This document shows, piece by piece, positions 1 to 8,993 of a stretch of 64,000 bases of DNA. The notes beneath the pieces are model-generated. The model was not told where the DNA came from and made no database searches. It saw only the letters and a program-made list of their open reading frames with translations. Each line of letters starts with the position of its first letter. Positions within the stretch are counted from its first letter, which is position 1. Origin of the DNA: Bog-473 sp963745665 (GTDB taxonomy: Bacteria > Actinomycetota > Acidimicrobiia > Acidimicrobiales > RAAP-2); contig CAVUYE010000002.1 of NCBI GenBank assembly GCA_963745665.1, positions 124,001 through 188,000 of the forward strand, written 5' to 3'. The translations under genes and the position numbers were made by a program.

Positions 1-2
1 GT

Positions 3-80
3 ATTCGAGGCGGCGCTGACGTCACCGACCGCCGCTGGCTGACCAACCTGGCAGCATCGCCCCAGGCCCGGGGTGCCTGA
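3..80 (+). CDS. Possible 3' end of an unidentified upstream gene (partial)
   Basis: An open frame enters from the left edge and stops at TGA 78-80, giving 25 residues ending in LAASPQARGA. The composition looks coding, but a second frame (stop at 40-42) is open too, so the choice is uncertain. No function can be assigned from so short a piece. Confidence 0.2.
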   Translation: MRGGADVTDRRWLTNLAASPQARGA

Positions 81-110
81 GCCGCCCCTGTTTCCCCTGT
101 TTCATGACCC

Positions 111-128
111 TGACGTTAACGTTAAACT
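111..128 (+). promoter_or_regulatory. Palindrome and leaderless -10 box before the efflux gene
   Basis: TGACGTTAACGTTA (111-124) is a near-perfect palindrome around the exact core ACGTTAACGT (113-122). It overlaps TAAACT (123-128), which sits 7 bases before the GTG at 136. TANNNT at this distance is the usual -10 position for leaderless actinobacterial transcripts. The palindrome is a plausible operator for the MerR regulator encoded downstream, but that link is inference. Confidence 0.4.
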
Positions 129-135
129 TGGGGAA

Positions 136-1930
136 GTGAGTGCGACGACCCTGGCCAACGGCAACGGTTCGGCCCCCGTCGGCCTGGCGGGCCCTGGCCA
201 GTCGTCGTACCGCTGGATCGCACTGGCAACGGTCACCCTGGGCACGCTCATGGTGTTCATCAACCAGTCCATCGTCCTCATCTCCTTACCCGACATCTTC
301 CGCGGCATTCAGCTCAATCCGCTGACCCCCGGCAACACCGGCTACCTGCTCTGGATGCTGATGGGTTTCACGGTCGTTCTGGCGGTGCTGGTAGTCACCC
401 TGGGCCGCGTCGGCGACATCTTCGGCCGGGTCAAGATCTTCAACCTCGGCTTCATGGTCTTCACCGCCTTCTCGCTGCTGCTCGCCGTGACCTGGTTCAC
501 CGGGACATCGGCTGCCATCTGGCTGATAGCGATGCGCATCGGGCAGGGGGTCGGCGGGGCCATGCTCTTTGCCAATTCGTCGGCCATCATCACCGACGCA
601 TTCCCCTCCGACCAGCGTGGCCTTGGTCTGGGGATCAACAACACTGCGGCCATCGCGGGCTCATTTGTCGGACTCGTCCTCGGCGGCGTGCTGGCGCCCG
701 TCGAGTGGCATCTGGTCTTCCTGATCTCGGTGCCCGTCGGCATCCTGGGCACCCTTGTGGCCTACGTGAAGCTCGAGGAAAGGGGGGTGCGCACACCCGG
801 CCAAGATCGACTGGCTAGGGAACGTCACCTTCGCCGCCGGCCTCATCTTGGTGTTGGTCGGGATCACCTATGGACTGCTCCCCTACGGCGGGCATTCCAT
901 GGGCTGGACCAACCCCAAGGTGCTGGTCGAGATCTTCGGTGGCGTCCTCGTGCTGATCGTCTTCGGCTTTGTCGAGACCAGGGTAAAGCAGCCGATGTTC
1001 AAGCTCTCCCTCTTCCGCGTCCGTGCCTTCTCGGCGGGAAACGTGGCGAGCTTCCTCGCCTCGCTGAGCCGGGGCGGTTTGATGTTCATGTTGATCATCT
1101 GGCTGCAGGGCATCTGGCTCCCTCTGCACGGCTTCAGCTTCTCCGAGACACCGTTGTGGGCCGGTATCTACATGATCCCGTTGACCATCGGGCTGTTAGC
1201 GGCGGCGCCTTTGAGCGGCATGCTGGCCGACCGCTACGGTGCCCGGCCCTTCGCGACGGGTGGGTTGGTTCTCGCCGCGCTCACCTTCATCCTCCTGAGC
1301 TTCCTGCCGGTCAACTTCTCCTACATTGGCTTCGCCGCACTCATCTTTTTGAACTCCGTCGGGATGGGCATGTTCATCGCGCCGAACCAAACCGGGATCA
1401 TGAACAGCTTGCCCGCCGACCAGCGAGGCGCCGGTGCGGGAATGGCGGGGACCTTCAACGCGTCAGCCCAGGTCCTGTCCATCGGAATCTTCTTCACGCT
1501 CATGATCCTCGGGCTGGCCTCGACGCTGCCGTCGGCGCTCTACCACGGCCTCACGGCCCAGGGCATCAGCCCAGCGGTGGCGGCGAGGGTGTCCCACCTC
1601 CCGCCAGTCGGCAGCCTCTTCGCGGCGTTCCTGGGGTACAACCCGATGCAAGTCCTGCTGGGCCACGCCGAACTGTCCCGGCTGCCGCACTCGACTGCCC
1701 AGTACCTGACCAGTCGTCAATACTTCCCGCACCTGATCGCGCCCGCTTTCTCGAAGGGTCTGACCGAGGCGTTCTCCTTCGCGGCCGGTGCGTGTCTCCT
1801 CGGAGCCGTGGCATCGCTCCTCCGAGGCGGCAAGTACCACCACGAAGATGTCCAGACCGTCGAGGCGCACACCGACCGGGTCCCAGCCCAGGAAGCCGTG
1901 GCCGAGACGGAGTCCTTGGTGGTGGATTGA
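136..1930 (+). pseudogene. DHA2-family MFS multidrug efflux transporter, single frameshift
   Basis: A proton-coupled drug exporter of the 14-helix DHA2 (EmrB/QacA) type in the cytoplasmic membrane. The first part (start to about 800) carries the TM1 region and motif A (GRVGDIFGRVK). The second part continues in another frame, with KIDWLGNVTFAAG at about 803-840 and a second motif A-like loop (GMLADRYGARP) near 1220. The join needs one base removed near 796-801 (CACCCGGCC, where CCCGCC would restore the frame). The upstream frame stays open to 1962 but reads as Arg/Pro-rich non-protein after the break. Start chosen at GTG 136 because of the -10 box at 123-128; GTG 73 is in frame but lacks support. 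The MerR gene starts 34 bases downstream, so the pair probably forms a drug-responsive operon. The frameshift may be real decay or a sequencing error. Confidence 0.8.
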
Positions 1931-1964
1931 AGTGGCTGTCTCGACGCAGCGTCAGGAGGTGAAG

Positions 1965-2435
1965 GTGACCACATCCGCCCTGAAGGAAGAGGGCGACGCC
2001 GGCATCCGCATCACGGATGCCGCGACTCGGGTGGGCGTCTCGGCCCGGACTCTGCGCTACTACGAGGAGCTCGGACTTCTGACGCCCTCGCTCTACACCT
2101 CGGGTGGTGAGCGTCGCTACACGCAAGAAGACCTCGCCCACCTGCAGCGCATTCTCGAGCTGCGCGAGGTCCTCGGCATGAACCTCGACGAGATCCGGGA
2201 GTTCCTGGCATTGGAGACGAGACTCGACGAACTCCGGGCCTCGTACCGCGCCACCAAGGGTGCGACGAGCAAGAAGGCGTTGGCCGAGCAGAGGGCCACG
2301 CTGCAGGAGGCCCTGGTGCTGAACGAGTCGTTGGAGGAACAGATCAGCGCCAAGCTGGCCCGTATGGATGGCTTTCGGACCAAATTGCGCAGCGACGCCC
2401 AACGTTGCCGCGAGCTGCTGGCCGAGCTGGAGTAG
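1965..2435 (+). CDS. MerR-family transcriptional regulator
   Basis: A DNA-binding regulator of 156 residues. The N-terminal winged helix-turn-helix has the family signature (RITDAATRVGVSARTLRYYE, residues ~15-34) followed by the GGERRYTQEDLAHLQRI wing and second helix. The C-terminal ~75 residues are Leu/Glu/Lys-rich, expected to form the antiparallel dimer coiled coil, with no obvious metal-binding cysteines. This favours a drug- or small-molecule-sensing subtype over metal sensors. The start is GTG 1965, decided by AGGAGG at 1954-1959 with 5 bases spacing; GTG 1932 and 1959 are also in frame. It lies 34 bases behind the efflux transporter and probably controls it through the palindrome at 111-124. 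Confidence 0.85.
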   Translation: MTTSALKEEGDAGIRITDAATRVGVSARTLRYYEELGLLTPSLYTSGGERRYTQEDLAHLQRILELREVLGMNLDEIREFLALETRLDELRASYRATKGATSKKALAEQRATLQEALVLNESLEEQISAKLARMDGFRTKLRSDAQRCRELLAELE

Positions 2436-2582
2436 TTCCTTTTATTGATCCGATCCGGAGACAGGTTCGGGAAATGGTGCGTACGCTGGCGGGGTGGCCA
2501 CTGACGACGACGTGGCGCTGGGCTTCGCTCGATCGTTGCCGGCGAAGGATTAGCCGCCCACCGCCATGAGGCTCGCTCGCCC

Positions 2583-4895
2583 GTGACGCAGCCGACGGGA
2601 GCAGTTGCTCCAGCGCAGCGACGGCCGAGCCCCGTCGGCTGGATCCGCTCCAAGGACCCGGATCTTCTCGTCGTCAAACGCTCGGTCAGAGCTGCCGTCG
2701 TCATGCCTTCGGTGTTCGCGCTGGCCCACTTCACCTTCTCGAACGGCCAGGTCGCCCTCTTCGGGGCCTTCGGCTCGTTCGCTCTTCTTCTGCTGGTGGA
2801 GTTCACCGGGCGTCTGCACACCCGTCTCGCCTCCTACGCGGGCCTCGCCGTCGTCGGCGCCTGCTTCACAGTGTTGGGCACCGCGGCGTCGACGCAGAAG
2901 GCTGCCGCCGTTGTGACGATGGGCGTCGTCGGCTTTGCCGTGCTCTTCGCAGGGATTGTGGCGCCCCAAGCGGCGACGGCGACGACCGCGGCGCTCCTCA
3001 CCTTCGTCCTGCCCGTCGCGGTGGCAGAGCCGGCGTCGGCCATAGGGCCTCGCCTGATCGGGTGGGCGCTTGCGGTTGCCTTTTGCGTCCCGGCATGCCT
3101 GTTCTTGTGGCCGCCTCCCTGGCATGACAATCTGCGTCGCCGGCTTGCTGCGGCAATTTCCGCCGTGGCCCGCCTTGCCGACACCCGGTCGCGCGGCGCG
3201 GACGACACTCAGGCGTACAGCGACGTGAGCTCCGAACTGCAGCACCTCCGCCAGCAGTTTTCCGGCACGCCCTACCCCCCGACGGGTGCGGCGTCGGGTG
3301 CCGTCGCGCTCTCCAAGTTGGTGGGTCGCGTCGAATGGGTCGCGGGCAACACCGCCCTGATCGGGGACGAACACTGGTTGACGGAGCCGCCCACGGCGAG
3401 GGCGGTCACCGAGCAGGTCGCCGAGACGCTCCGTCAGACTGCTGCGCTGATCTGTGACGGCGACGGTCACCCGGTGCACGATCCGGAGCGGGTCGAGGCG
3501 GTGCAGGAATCCACCCGGAGGCTCGATCAGCTGATCGGCGCGGAGCTCGAGGCCGATGTGAGCTCGTTGTCCGAATCGGAGACAGCGGCACCGAACGACC
3601 CCGCTGCTCTCGCTGAGCCCGTCGGGGAGGAGGGCATCGCCGATTCCCTCGATCCCGGCTTCCACGCCCGCGCGCTTGGCATCGCAACCGAATTGGTGGC
3701 CGACGCCGCCCTGGAGGCGGCCGGTGCCGAAGCGGTCGTCGACCTTCAAATGGGCATGGCAGATGAATCGGCCTCGCATGTCTTTGGACACAGGCTCGTC
3801 TCCCATCTCTCATTGCACTCCGTCTGGTTCCGCAATTCCTTGCGGGGGGCAGTGGGTCTGGCCCTGGCGGTGGCGGTGGTAGAGGTCACGAATGTCTCGC
3901 ACGGGTTCTGGGTGGTGCTCGGGACCCTGTCGGTGTTGCGTTCCAGCGCCCTCGGGACGGGGGCGACCGCCCTGCGCGCCGTCGGGGGTACGACCGTCGG
4001 CTTCATTGCAGGGTCAGCGATCATGATCGGCCTTGCCGATCATTCGATCTTTCTGTGGGTACTGCTTCCCGTCGTGGTGCTGATATCCGGTATGGCGCCT
4101 TCCATGATCTCCTTCGCCGCCGGACAGGCTGCGTTCACCCTGGTGGTGATCATCCTCTTCAACATCATTCAGCCCGTCGGCTGGAAGGTCGGACTGACGA
4201 GGATCGAAGATGTGGCCATCGGATGCGGTGTCAGCATCGTGGTCGGGTTCCTGTTCTGGCCCCGTGGTGCTACCGCCGCATTCGGGCGATCTCTCTCCAC
4301 CGCCTTCGCCACCAGCTCGGCGTACCTGGCCGACGCCGTCGAACGGTTGACGACGACGCGCCGGCAGGTGGACACCGACGCCAGCCAGCGGGCCTCATAC
4401 CGGGCCTACCTCCTGTGCGACGACGCCTACCGGCAGTTCTTCGCCGAGCGAGGAGCGAAGGTCGTGTCGGTGGAGACCATCTCCCGGCTTTTCACGGGAT
4501 CGAACAGGCTCAGGCTGGCCGCCTTCACGCTCGCGACGCTCCCGGTGCGACCGCCCGCCGCGGGCCAGCCCGAAGTCGAGTCGGTGGCCGTCGCCGAGGC
4601 AGTCCTCCGTGACTCCTACGCGGCCACACAGCGTTGGTACGAGCGTTTCGCCGACGTCCTGGCCGACCGGCGCGAGGTGCTGGATGAACCGCCACCACAT
4701 GGTGGGGTCCTCCAAGACGTCTTGCGTAAAGCGTTCGAGGACGTCAGGGAGCAGCAGCGGTCCGATCGGGTGCAGACAACGCAGCAGATGTTGTGGGCGG
4801 ATGAGTTGCTGGAGAATCAGGGCCAGCTGCAGAGAGACCTGCAGGCGTCGGCTGACCTCTTTGTCCGGGGCAGGCGCCGCAGTCGTCTGATCTGA
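2583..4895 (+). CDS. FUSC-type exporter-like integral membrane protein
   Basis: A 770-residue membrane protein with the layout of the fusaric acid resistance/aromatic acid exporter superfamily (FUSC, YccS/AaeB-like). A first hydrophobic block with about six segments covers residues ~35-175. A soluble stretch of ~240 residues follows, then a second hydrophobic block (~415-565), opening with the family-like sequence FRNSLRGAVGLALAVAVVEV, and a soluble C-terminal tail. Family members are thought to export aromatic acids or other small organic acids. The substrate here is unknown. GTG 2583 is the first usable start. It follows the MerR gene by 147 bases, in which I see no gene. Confidence 0.8.
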   Translation: MTQPTGAVAPAQRRPSPVGWIRSKDPDLLVVKRSVRAAVVMPSVFALAHFTFSNGQVALFGAFGSFALLLLVEFTGRLHTRLASYAGLAVVGACFTVLGTAASTQKAAAVVTMGVVGFAVLFAGIVAPQAATATTAALLTFVLPVAVAEPASAIGPRLIGWALAVAFCVPACLFLWPPPWHDNLRRRLAAAISAVARLADTRSRGADDTQAYSDVSSELQHLRQQFSGTPYPPTGAASGAVALSKLVGRVEWVAGNTALIGDEHWLTEPPTARAVTEQVAETLRQTAALICDGDGHPVHDPERVEAVQESTRRLDQLIGAELEADVSSLSESETAAPNDPAALAEPVGEEGIADSLDPGFHARALGIATELVADAALEAAGAEAVVDLQMGMADESASHVFGHRLVSHLSLHSVWFRNSLRGAVGLALAVAVVEVTNVSHGFWVVLGTLSVLRSSALGTGATALRAVGGTTVGFIAGSAIMIGLADHSIFLWVLLPVVVLISGMAPSMISFAAGQAAFTLVVIILFNIIQPVGWKVGLTRIEDVAIGCGVSIVVGFLFWPRGATAAFGRSLSTAFATSSAYLADAVERLTTTRRQVDTDASQRASYRAYLLCDDAYRQFFAERGAKVVSVETISRLFTGSNRLRLAAFTLATLPVRPPAAGQPEVESVAVAEAVLRDSYAATQRWYERFADVLADRREVLDEPPPHGGVLQDVLRKAFEDVREQQRSDRVQTTQQMLWADELLENQGQLQRDLQASADLFVRGRRRSRLI

Positions 4896-4985
4896 TAGTT
4901 CCGCCGTTCGCCCCAGCGGTCCCTACGATGGCGTGAGGCGGTCGTCGGCTCGGAGGCCGTGAAGGCGGATGCAGAGAGGGAGCTG

Positions 4986-6914
4986 ATGGCGCTGAGGTTC
5001 ACCTATCCAAAGAAGGCCGCCTTGGCCAGCATCGCCATCATTGTCTGTGCGCCCGTACTCGGCGTTATCGGCGCCGGTGCAGCAACCACCACGACCACCG
5101 TCGTGCCCAAACCGTCGGCGACCACGACGACGAAGGGGCATCCAGCCACGACGACGACGTTGCGACCGCCGATCGTCACCACGACGACGGTGCCGGCGAC
5201 CACCAGCACGTCGATCATCGCGGCGCCTGTCGGGCCGTCGACCACCACGACGACCGTGCCGCAGCACGTGGTCAACCAGCCCAACCTGAACGCCCTGAGC
5301 CCACACGTTCTCCCGTTGCGCGGTTCGGGTGTGCTCTACCAGAGCAGCAGTGGCGTGACCTCGGTGGGGGTCGGCCCGAGTGTCCCGAGCTACCTGAGCT
5401 CGCCGGGCGGGCCTTACCTCTATGACGCCAAGGGACGGGTGATCCTGCTCCACGGGGTGAACGTCGTGTACAAGCACGCGCCGTACATCGCCTATCCCGA
5501 TCCCGGCGAGCCGTGGAACTTCGACGCGACAGATGCCGCGAAAATGCAGCGACTGGGGTTCAATGTCGTCCGGCTCGGCATCGAATGGCAGGCGCTCGAG
5601 CCCGGCTCCGGTGGGCCCAACCAACCGCAGGTCTGCACGCCGGGCCTCCCCGGCAACGCCCACGAATGGAACCGTGCCGTGGCAGAGCAGTACCTGAGCC
5701 ACGTGGCGGCCACGGTCAAGCTGCTGGCCCGCTACGGGATCTACACGCTGCTCGACATGCACCAGGACGTCTACAACCAGAATTTCCGAGGTGAGGGCGC
5801 CCCGAATTGGGCCGTGTGCACCGACAACGTGCCGATCGTCCCCGAGGCTGGCCGGTGGTCGAGCAACTACTCGAACCCCACTCTGCAAACCGCTGTGGCG
5901 CACTTTTGGAGCAACGACGTGGTGGGGAATCTCCAGGGCAACTACGACATGGCCTGGAAGACGGTGGCGCAATACTTCAAGAACGACCCCTGGGTGGTCG
6001 GGTACGACCCGTACAACGAGCCGTTCTCCACCGAGACTCAGACGGCCTCGGAGTCCACCTTCACCGGACAGCTGGAGTGCTTCTACATCGGCAGGGCCTA
6101 CGCCGCCTCGGCCTCACTGGCCAACGGGGCGGGTGCGCTCAACTGCCCCGTTGGCGACCCCGCCAACGGCGTGATCCCGACCATCCAGTCGGTCGACAGC
6201 CATCACCTGACTTTCGTGGAACCGGACATCTACTGGGTGACCGGCGGAAACGTCCCCTCGCAGTTGGGACCGCTGCCCTTCACGCGCATCGTGTTCAATT
6301 TCCACACCTACTGCGGCGACCGCAGCCCGGTCACGGGTAATCCGACCGACCTCCTCAAATGCCTGCAGGCGGAGGAGACCTCGGCCTCCGAGCAGGACGT
6401 CACCCGCCTATCCATGAGCTCCGCAGCCCAGCCCAGCGGGCCCGCCATCTTCATGAGCGAGTTCGGCGCGACGACGAGCGTCCCCCTGGCGGGGTTCGAT
6501 GTCGAGTGGGCCGGGCTGGACCAATTGGGTTGGATCTACTGGGCCTGGAAGTACTACGACGATCCGACGGGCTCGTCAGCCGAGGGCTTGGTGCAACCCG
6601 ACGGATCGTATTCGCCGATCGTGACGCTACTCTCCCGCACCTATCCGCAGGCGGTTGCGGGTGACCCCAACTCCGTTATCTTCAACCCGTTCACAGGGGC
6701 GTTCAACATGGTCTACGCACCGACGGCGGCGGCGCACGGGGTGACGACGGTGGCGATCGCGGCCTCGGAGCACTACCCGAATGGGTGGTGCTCGGCGGTC
6801 AAGGGTGGCCGCATCACCTCGCAGCCCGGGGCGAACCACCTCACCGTGCAGACCGTCGGGCACCCGGCGCAGGTCTACATCACCGTCACCGCCGGTGCGT
6901 GCCCTTCGTCGTGA
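4986..6914 (+). CDS. Secreted glycoside hydrolase family 5, endoglycoceramidase-like
   Basis: A predicted exported hydrolase of 642 residues. Residues ~1-33 form a signal peptide (KK then a hydrophobic core ending AGA). Residues ~34-95 are a Thr/Pro-rich linker with many TTTT runs, and the remainder is a (beta/alpha)8 hydrolase. Catalytic residues read directly: acid/base Glu345 in DPYNEPF and nucleophile Glu492 in SEFGA. The early VILLHGVNVVYK and NFDATDAAKMQRLGFNVVRLG segments are typical of endoglycoceramidase-type GH5 enzymes, which cut the glycan from glycosphingolipids or similar glycolipids. Start ATG 4986 is supported by a GAGAGGGAG ribosome site; a -10-like TACGAT lies at 4924-4929. 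The product probably acts at the cell surface or outside the cell. Glycolipid specificity is family-level inference. Confidence 0.85.
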   Translation: MALRFTYPKKAALASIAIIVCAPVLGVIGAGAATTTTTVVPKPSATTTTKGHPATTTTLRPPIVTTTTVPATTSTSIIAAPVGPSTTTTTVPQHVVNQPNLNALSPHVLPLRGSGVLYQSSSGVTSVGVGPSVPSYLSSPGGPYLYDAKGRVILLHGVNVVYKHAPYIAYPDPGEPWNFDATDAAKMQRLGFNVVRLGIEWQALEPGSGGPNQPQVCTPGLPGNAHEWNRAVAEQYLSHVAATVKLLARYGIYTLLDMHQDVYNQNFRGEGAPNWAVCTDNVPIVPEAGRWSSNYSNPTLQTAVAHFWSNDVVGNLQGNYDMAWKTVAQYFKNDPWVVGYDPYNEPFSTETQTASESTFTGQLECFYIGRAYAASASLANGAGALNCPVGDPANGVIPTIQSVDSHHLTFVEPDIYWVTGGNVPSQLGPLPFTRIVFNFHTYCGDRSPVTGNPTDLLKCLQAEETSASEQDVTRLSMSSAAQPSGPAIFMSEFGATTSVPLAGFDVEWAGLDQLGWIYWAWKYYDDPTGSSAEGLVQPDGSYSPIVTLLSRTYPQAVAGDPNSVIFNPFTGAFNMVYAPTAAAHGVTTVAIAASEHYPNGWCSAVKGGRITSQPGANHLTVQTVGHPAQVYITVTAGACPSS

Positions 6915-6915
6915 C

Positions 6916-7326
6916 CTACGAACGCTCCTGGCTGTGCACGTCGAAGAAGATCGGCAAGAGGTAGTTGACGTAGAAGGTGTGCACCGTGAGGCCCGGGTAA
7001 GCCAGGTCCTCGCGGCGCTCGATCGAGACCCGATCGTCCTTCTCGGCGTACCGCTCGCAGGCCTCGAGCGCATCGTCGACGTCTTGGCGCGAGTCCAGCA
7101 ACAGACCGAGGTGGTCGGAGCCAGGCGAGTGGATCGGCCGCTCGCTCTCCAGCACTTGAATGAACTGGTCCGAGCCGCACATCAATAGGCGGCAGGGTCG
7201 GCCGGCCACGTCGATGTCGAAGCCACTCCAGCCAAAGATCGAGCCGTAGAACCCGTCAATCTCCTCGCGCAGCGCAGTGGTCAGACTGCCGACAGGCACC
7301 GTCAGCTCCATGTGATCGAACCGCAC
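6916..7326 (-). CDS. VOC-superfamily (glyoxalase/bleomycin resistance-like) protein, copy B
   Basis: A 136-residue single-domain protein of the vicinal oxygen chelate fold, with the recognisable FYGSIFGW, DHLGLL and FYVNYLLPIFFDV strands. It is about three quarters identical to the neighbouring 7326-7736 gene and has the same length, so the two are a tandem duplication. The genes are translationally coupled: TAG of the upstream gene and GTG of this one share a base (TAGTG around 7326). Family members range from metal-dependent lyases and dioxygenases to drug-binding proteins, and the reaction cannot be told from sequence. The gene ends two bases from the stop of the convergent GH5 gene. Confidence 0.75.
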   Translation of the reverse strand: MRFDHMELTVPVGSLTTALREEIDGFYGSIFGWSGFDIDVAGRPCRLLMCGSDQFIQVLESERPIHSPGSDHLGLLLDSRQDVDDALEACERYAEKDDRVSIERREDLAYPGLTVHTFYVNYLLPIFFDVHSQERS

Positions 7327-7736
7327 TACGAACGACCCATGCTCTGGACGTCGAAGTAGATCGGCAAGAGGTACTTGACGTAGAAGGCGTGCACCGTCAG
7401 CCCCGGATAGACGAGATCCTCGTACTTCTTGATCGACACCCGGTCGTCCTTCTCGGCGTACCGCTCGCAGGCCTCGAGCAGGTCGTCGACTTCCTCCCGG
7501 GTGTCCTGCAACAGTCCCAAGTGGTCGTAGCCGGGCGAACTCATCGGTCGCTCACTCTCCGCCAGGAGAAGGAATTGGTCGGCGTCGGGCATCAGCAGGT
7601 GACAGGACTGCCCGACCACGTCGGTGTCGAAGCCCTTCCAGCCGAAGATCGAGCCGTAGAAGCCATCGATCTCCTCGCGCAGCGCCGTACTCAGGCTGCC
7701 CACCGGAAACGTCAACTCCATGTGGTTGAAGCGCAT
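7326..7736 (-). CDS. VOC-superfamily (glyoxalase/bleomycin resistance-like) protein, copy A
   Basis: The upstream partner of the tandem VOC pair, also 136 residues (MRFNHMELTFPVGSL... FDVQSMGRS). Start ATG 7736 is chosen because it matches the start of copy B residue for residue and follows a G-rich GGGACGGGGGACG stretch; the frame stays open to 7892 but the extra N-terminus is Arg/Ser-rich and absent from the copy. The N-terminal HMEL His and the later DHLGLL His are at positions where VOC enzymes place metal ligands, so metal binding is possible. Function unknown. Confidence 0.75.
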   Translation of the reverse strand: MRFNHMELTFPVGSLSTALREEIDGFYGSIFGWKGFDTDVVGQSCHLLMPDADQFLLLAESERPMSSPGYDHLGLLQDTREEVDDLLEACERYAEKDDRVSIKKYEDLVYPGLTVHAFYVKYLLPIYFDVQSMGRS

Positions 7737-7934
7737 CGTCCCCCGTCCCTTCCCTGTCCGTTCTCCGGCCCTCAGTCTGACCGACTCAGCGCCCGCGTTC
7801 TCGCTGGGCGGCGGCGAGACGCTGGCAGTCGAAGGGATCAGGCCCACCGAGCGCTCCGAAGGGAGCGCTCTTCGAACAAGAACGGGTTCCAATCCCTTCA
7901 GCAGATGCCGGTGTCTCTCGGGCCGGGCCAGCCA

Positions 7935-8040
7935 TTTTGGAGAGAGTTATCCAAAACCGGGCGAAGGGGGCTAAAGGCACCCCCGGGGTGCGCACCGAGA
8001 CTCAGATTGCAGGCTTCCCGACATAGTCGGGAGGAAGGAG
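7935..8040 (+). promoter_or_regulatory. Hairpin-rich 5' leader of the PilZ gene (candidate cis-regulatory RNA)
   Basis: The 312-base gap 7737-8048 holds no convincing gene, but its right part is full of dyads. TTTTGGA/TCCAAAA (7935-7941 with 7950-7956, 8-base loop); GGGGG/CCCCC (7966-7970 with 7980-7984) around CTAAAGGCA; the exact palindrome GGTGCGCACC (7987-7996); and TCCCGAC/GTCGGGA (8016-8022 with 8026-8032), which abuts the AAGGAG ribosome site at 8035-8040. A stem touching the ribosome site could control translation. I could not match it to the c-di-GMP-I or -II consensus, so no known class is claimed. Confidence 0.4.
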
Positions 8041-8048
8041 AGTGCATC

Positions 8049-8429
8049 ATGAGGCACCGCCGTCGAGTCCCACGCCAACCTGTTGGCTGGGAAGGGACCT
8101 GCCATATCGTTGGCGATTCCGCCGCACTCTCGCGAGAGTGCCGGGTCGTCGACATCTCGATGCTCGGTCTTGGAATGACGGTGGAGCACCCTTCGCCGTC
8201 CGAGCTCTTGGGACGGCGCATCTCTGTGGATTTCTCTGACGTCGGTGATTCGTTCAGCATCCGACTCGAAGGTGTGGTCAGAAATGCGGTATCAACTCTG
8301 GACGGAGTCGTCCGGGTAGGGATCTCGTTCGATGGGCTCGCCGAGCAGGAGGAGCCGGGCGCAGTTGCTGTCGACAACATGAGCTCCGCACCCGACGACA
8401 ACGGACGTTGGCGCGTTCGAAGTCACTAG
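8049..8429 (+). CDS. PilZ-domain protein (probable c-di-GMP receptor)
   Basis: A 126-residue cytoplasmic protein that is essentially one PilZ domain. The N-terminus has the Arg-rich RxxxR element (RHRRRVPR, residues 2-9) and the second conserved motif is DISMLGLG (D35, S37, G40), matching D/NxSxxG. Together these bind cyclic di-GMP in characterised members. The central part forms the expected beta-barrel strands (GRRISVDFSD, RLEGVVRNA, VVRVGISFDG), and the last ~20 residues are disordered. Start ATG 8049 has AAGGAG 8 bases upstream. No flagellar, pilus or GGDEF gene is adjacent, so the regulated process is unknown. Confidence 0.8.
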   Translation: MRHRRRVPRQPVGWEGTCHIVGDSAALSRECRVVDISMLGLGMTVEHPSPSELLGRRISVDFSDVGDSFSIRLEGVVRNAVSTLDGVVRVGISFDGLAEQEEPGAVAVDNMSSAPDDNGRWRVRSH

Positions 8430-8612
8430 GACGCGAGGCGGCGCTCGACCAGATCAGTGGAAACGGACTCCTCAGGCTCTCTCAGCCATCATCTCTCCTG
8501 AGCGGACGACAGGTGTAGCGAGGAAAGCGGTTCCGATTCACCCGACCAGCGGAGAACCTACCGGATTCAGGCGGTGGTGCTGCAACGATGTCGAACTCTT
8601 GATCGCACCTCT

Positions 8613-8993
8613 TCACGCGAGAACCGGGCATTCGTCACAGTGGCTGTGGTACAAGCGAGTGATCATCTGTCGCGACACAGCCATTACTTTGGCTACCTGG
8701 GCGAAGCTCAACTGCTCTTCATCGACCATCGCACGGACCAGACCGGCTCGGTAGACCATTACGGCGTGCTCGTACGCGTCGACTGCCGCCGAGGATCTCA
8801 GACGGGCGTGGCGACCTCCCTGCGCTATGAGATCAGCGACGATCTCCGAAACGGGCATACCGGCCACCAGACGCTCCCGGGCCATATCGGTCGATGCGAC
8901 CCCGTCACCAATCGCTCTCTGAGCCTCTTCACCGGTCTGCTCGATTCGCTTGATCGCCTCGAGCAGCCAAGCGGTACTCGCTGTGGGGGTCAT
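8613..8993 (-). CDS. Small helix-turn-helix protein, unknown function
   Basis: A 126-residue mostly helical protein. Near the C-terminus, LSFAQVAKVMAVSRQMITRL reads as a helix-turn-helix of the sigma-70 region 4 or Xre-like kind, so DNA binding is likely. The rest (AIKRIEQTGEEAQRAI..., VSEIVADLI) is charged helix and suggests dimerisation. Start ATG 8993 is chosen for GGAAGGCGGG upstream; the frame is open to 9128 but that part is Pro/Arg-rich. It lies between the PilZ gene and the IS element and is encoded opposite to PilZ. I do not recognise a named family. Confidence 0.55.
   Translation of the reverse strand: MTPTASTAWLLEAIKRIEQTGEEAQRAIGDGVASTDMARERLVAGMPVSEIVADLIAQGGRHARLRSSAAVDAYEHAVMVYRAGLVRAMVDEEQLSFAQVAKVMAVSRQMITRLYHSHCDECPVLA

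Noticed and set aside
2436..2582. Small gene between the MerR and FUSC genes
   Set aside because: GTG 2475 opens a short frame with Arg/Pro-rich composition and no ribosome site.
5085..5270. Short-repeat array or CRISPR
   Set aside because: The ACC/ACG codon repetition encodes a Thr-rich linker in the GH5 gene; there are no regularly spaced identical repeats with unique spacers.
7935..8040. Known c-di-GMP-I or -II riboswitch
   Set aside because: The conserved blocks of either class could not be located. Only hairpins are seen, so no known class is claimed.
8430..8612. Extra small gene or RNA between PilZ and the HTH gene
   Set aside because: No frame with a sensible start, and only weak self-complementarity.
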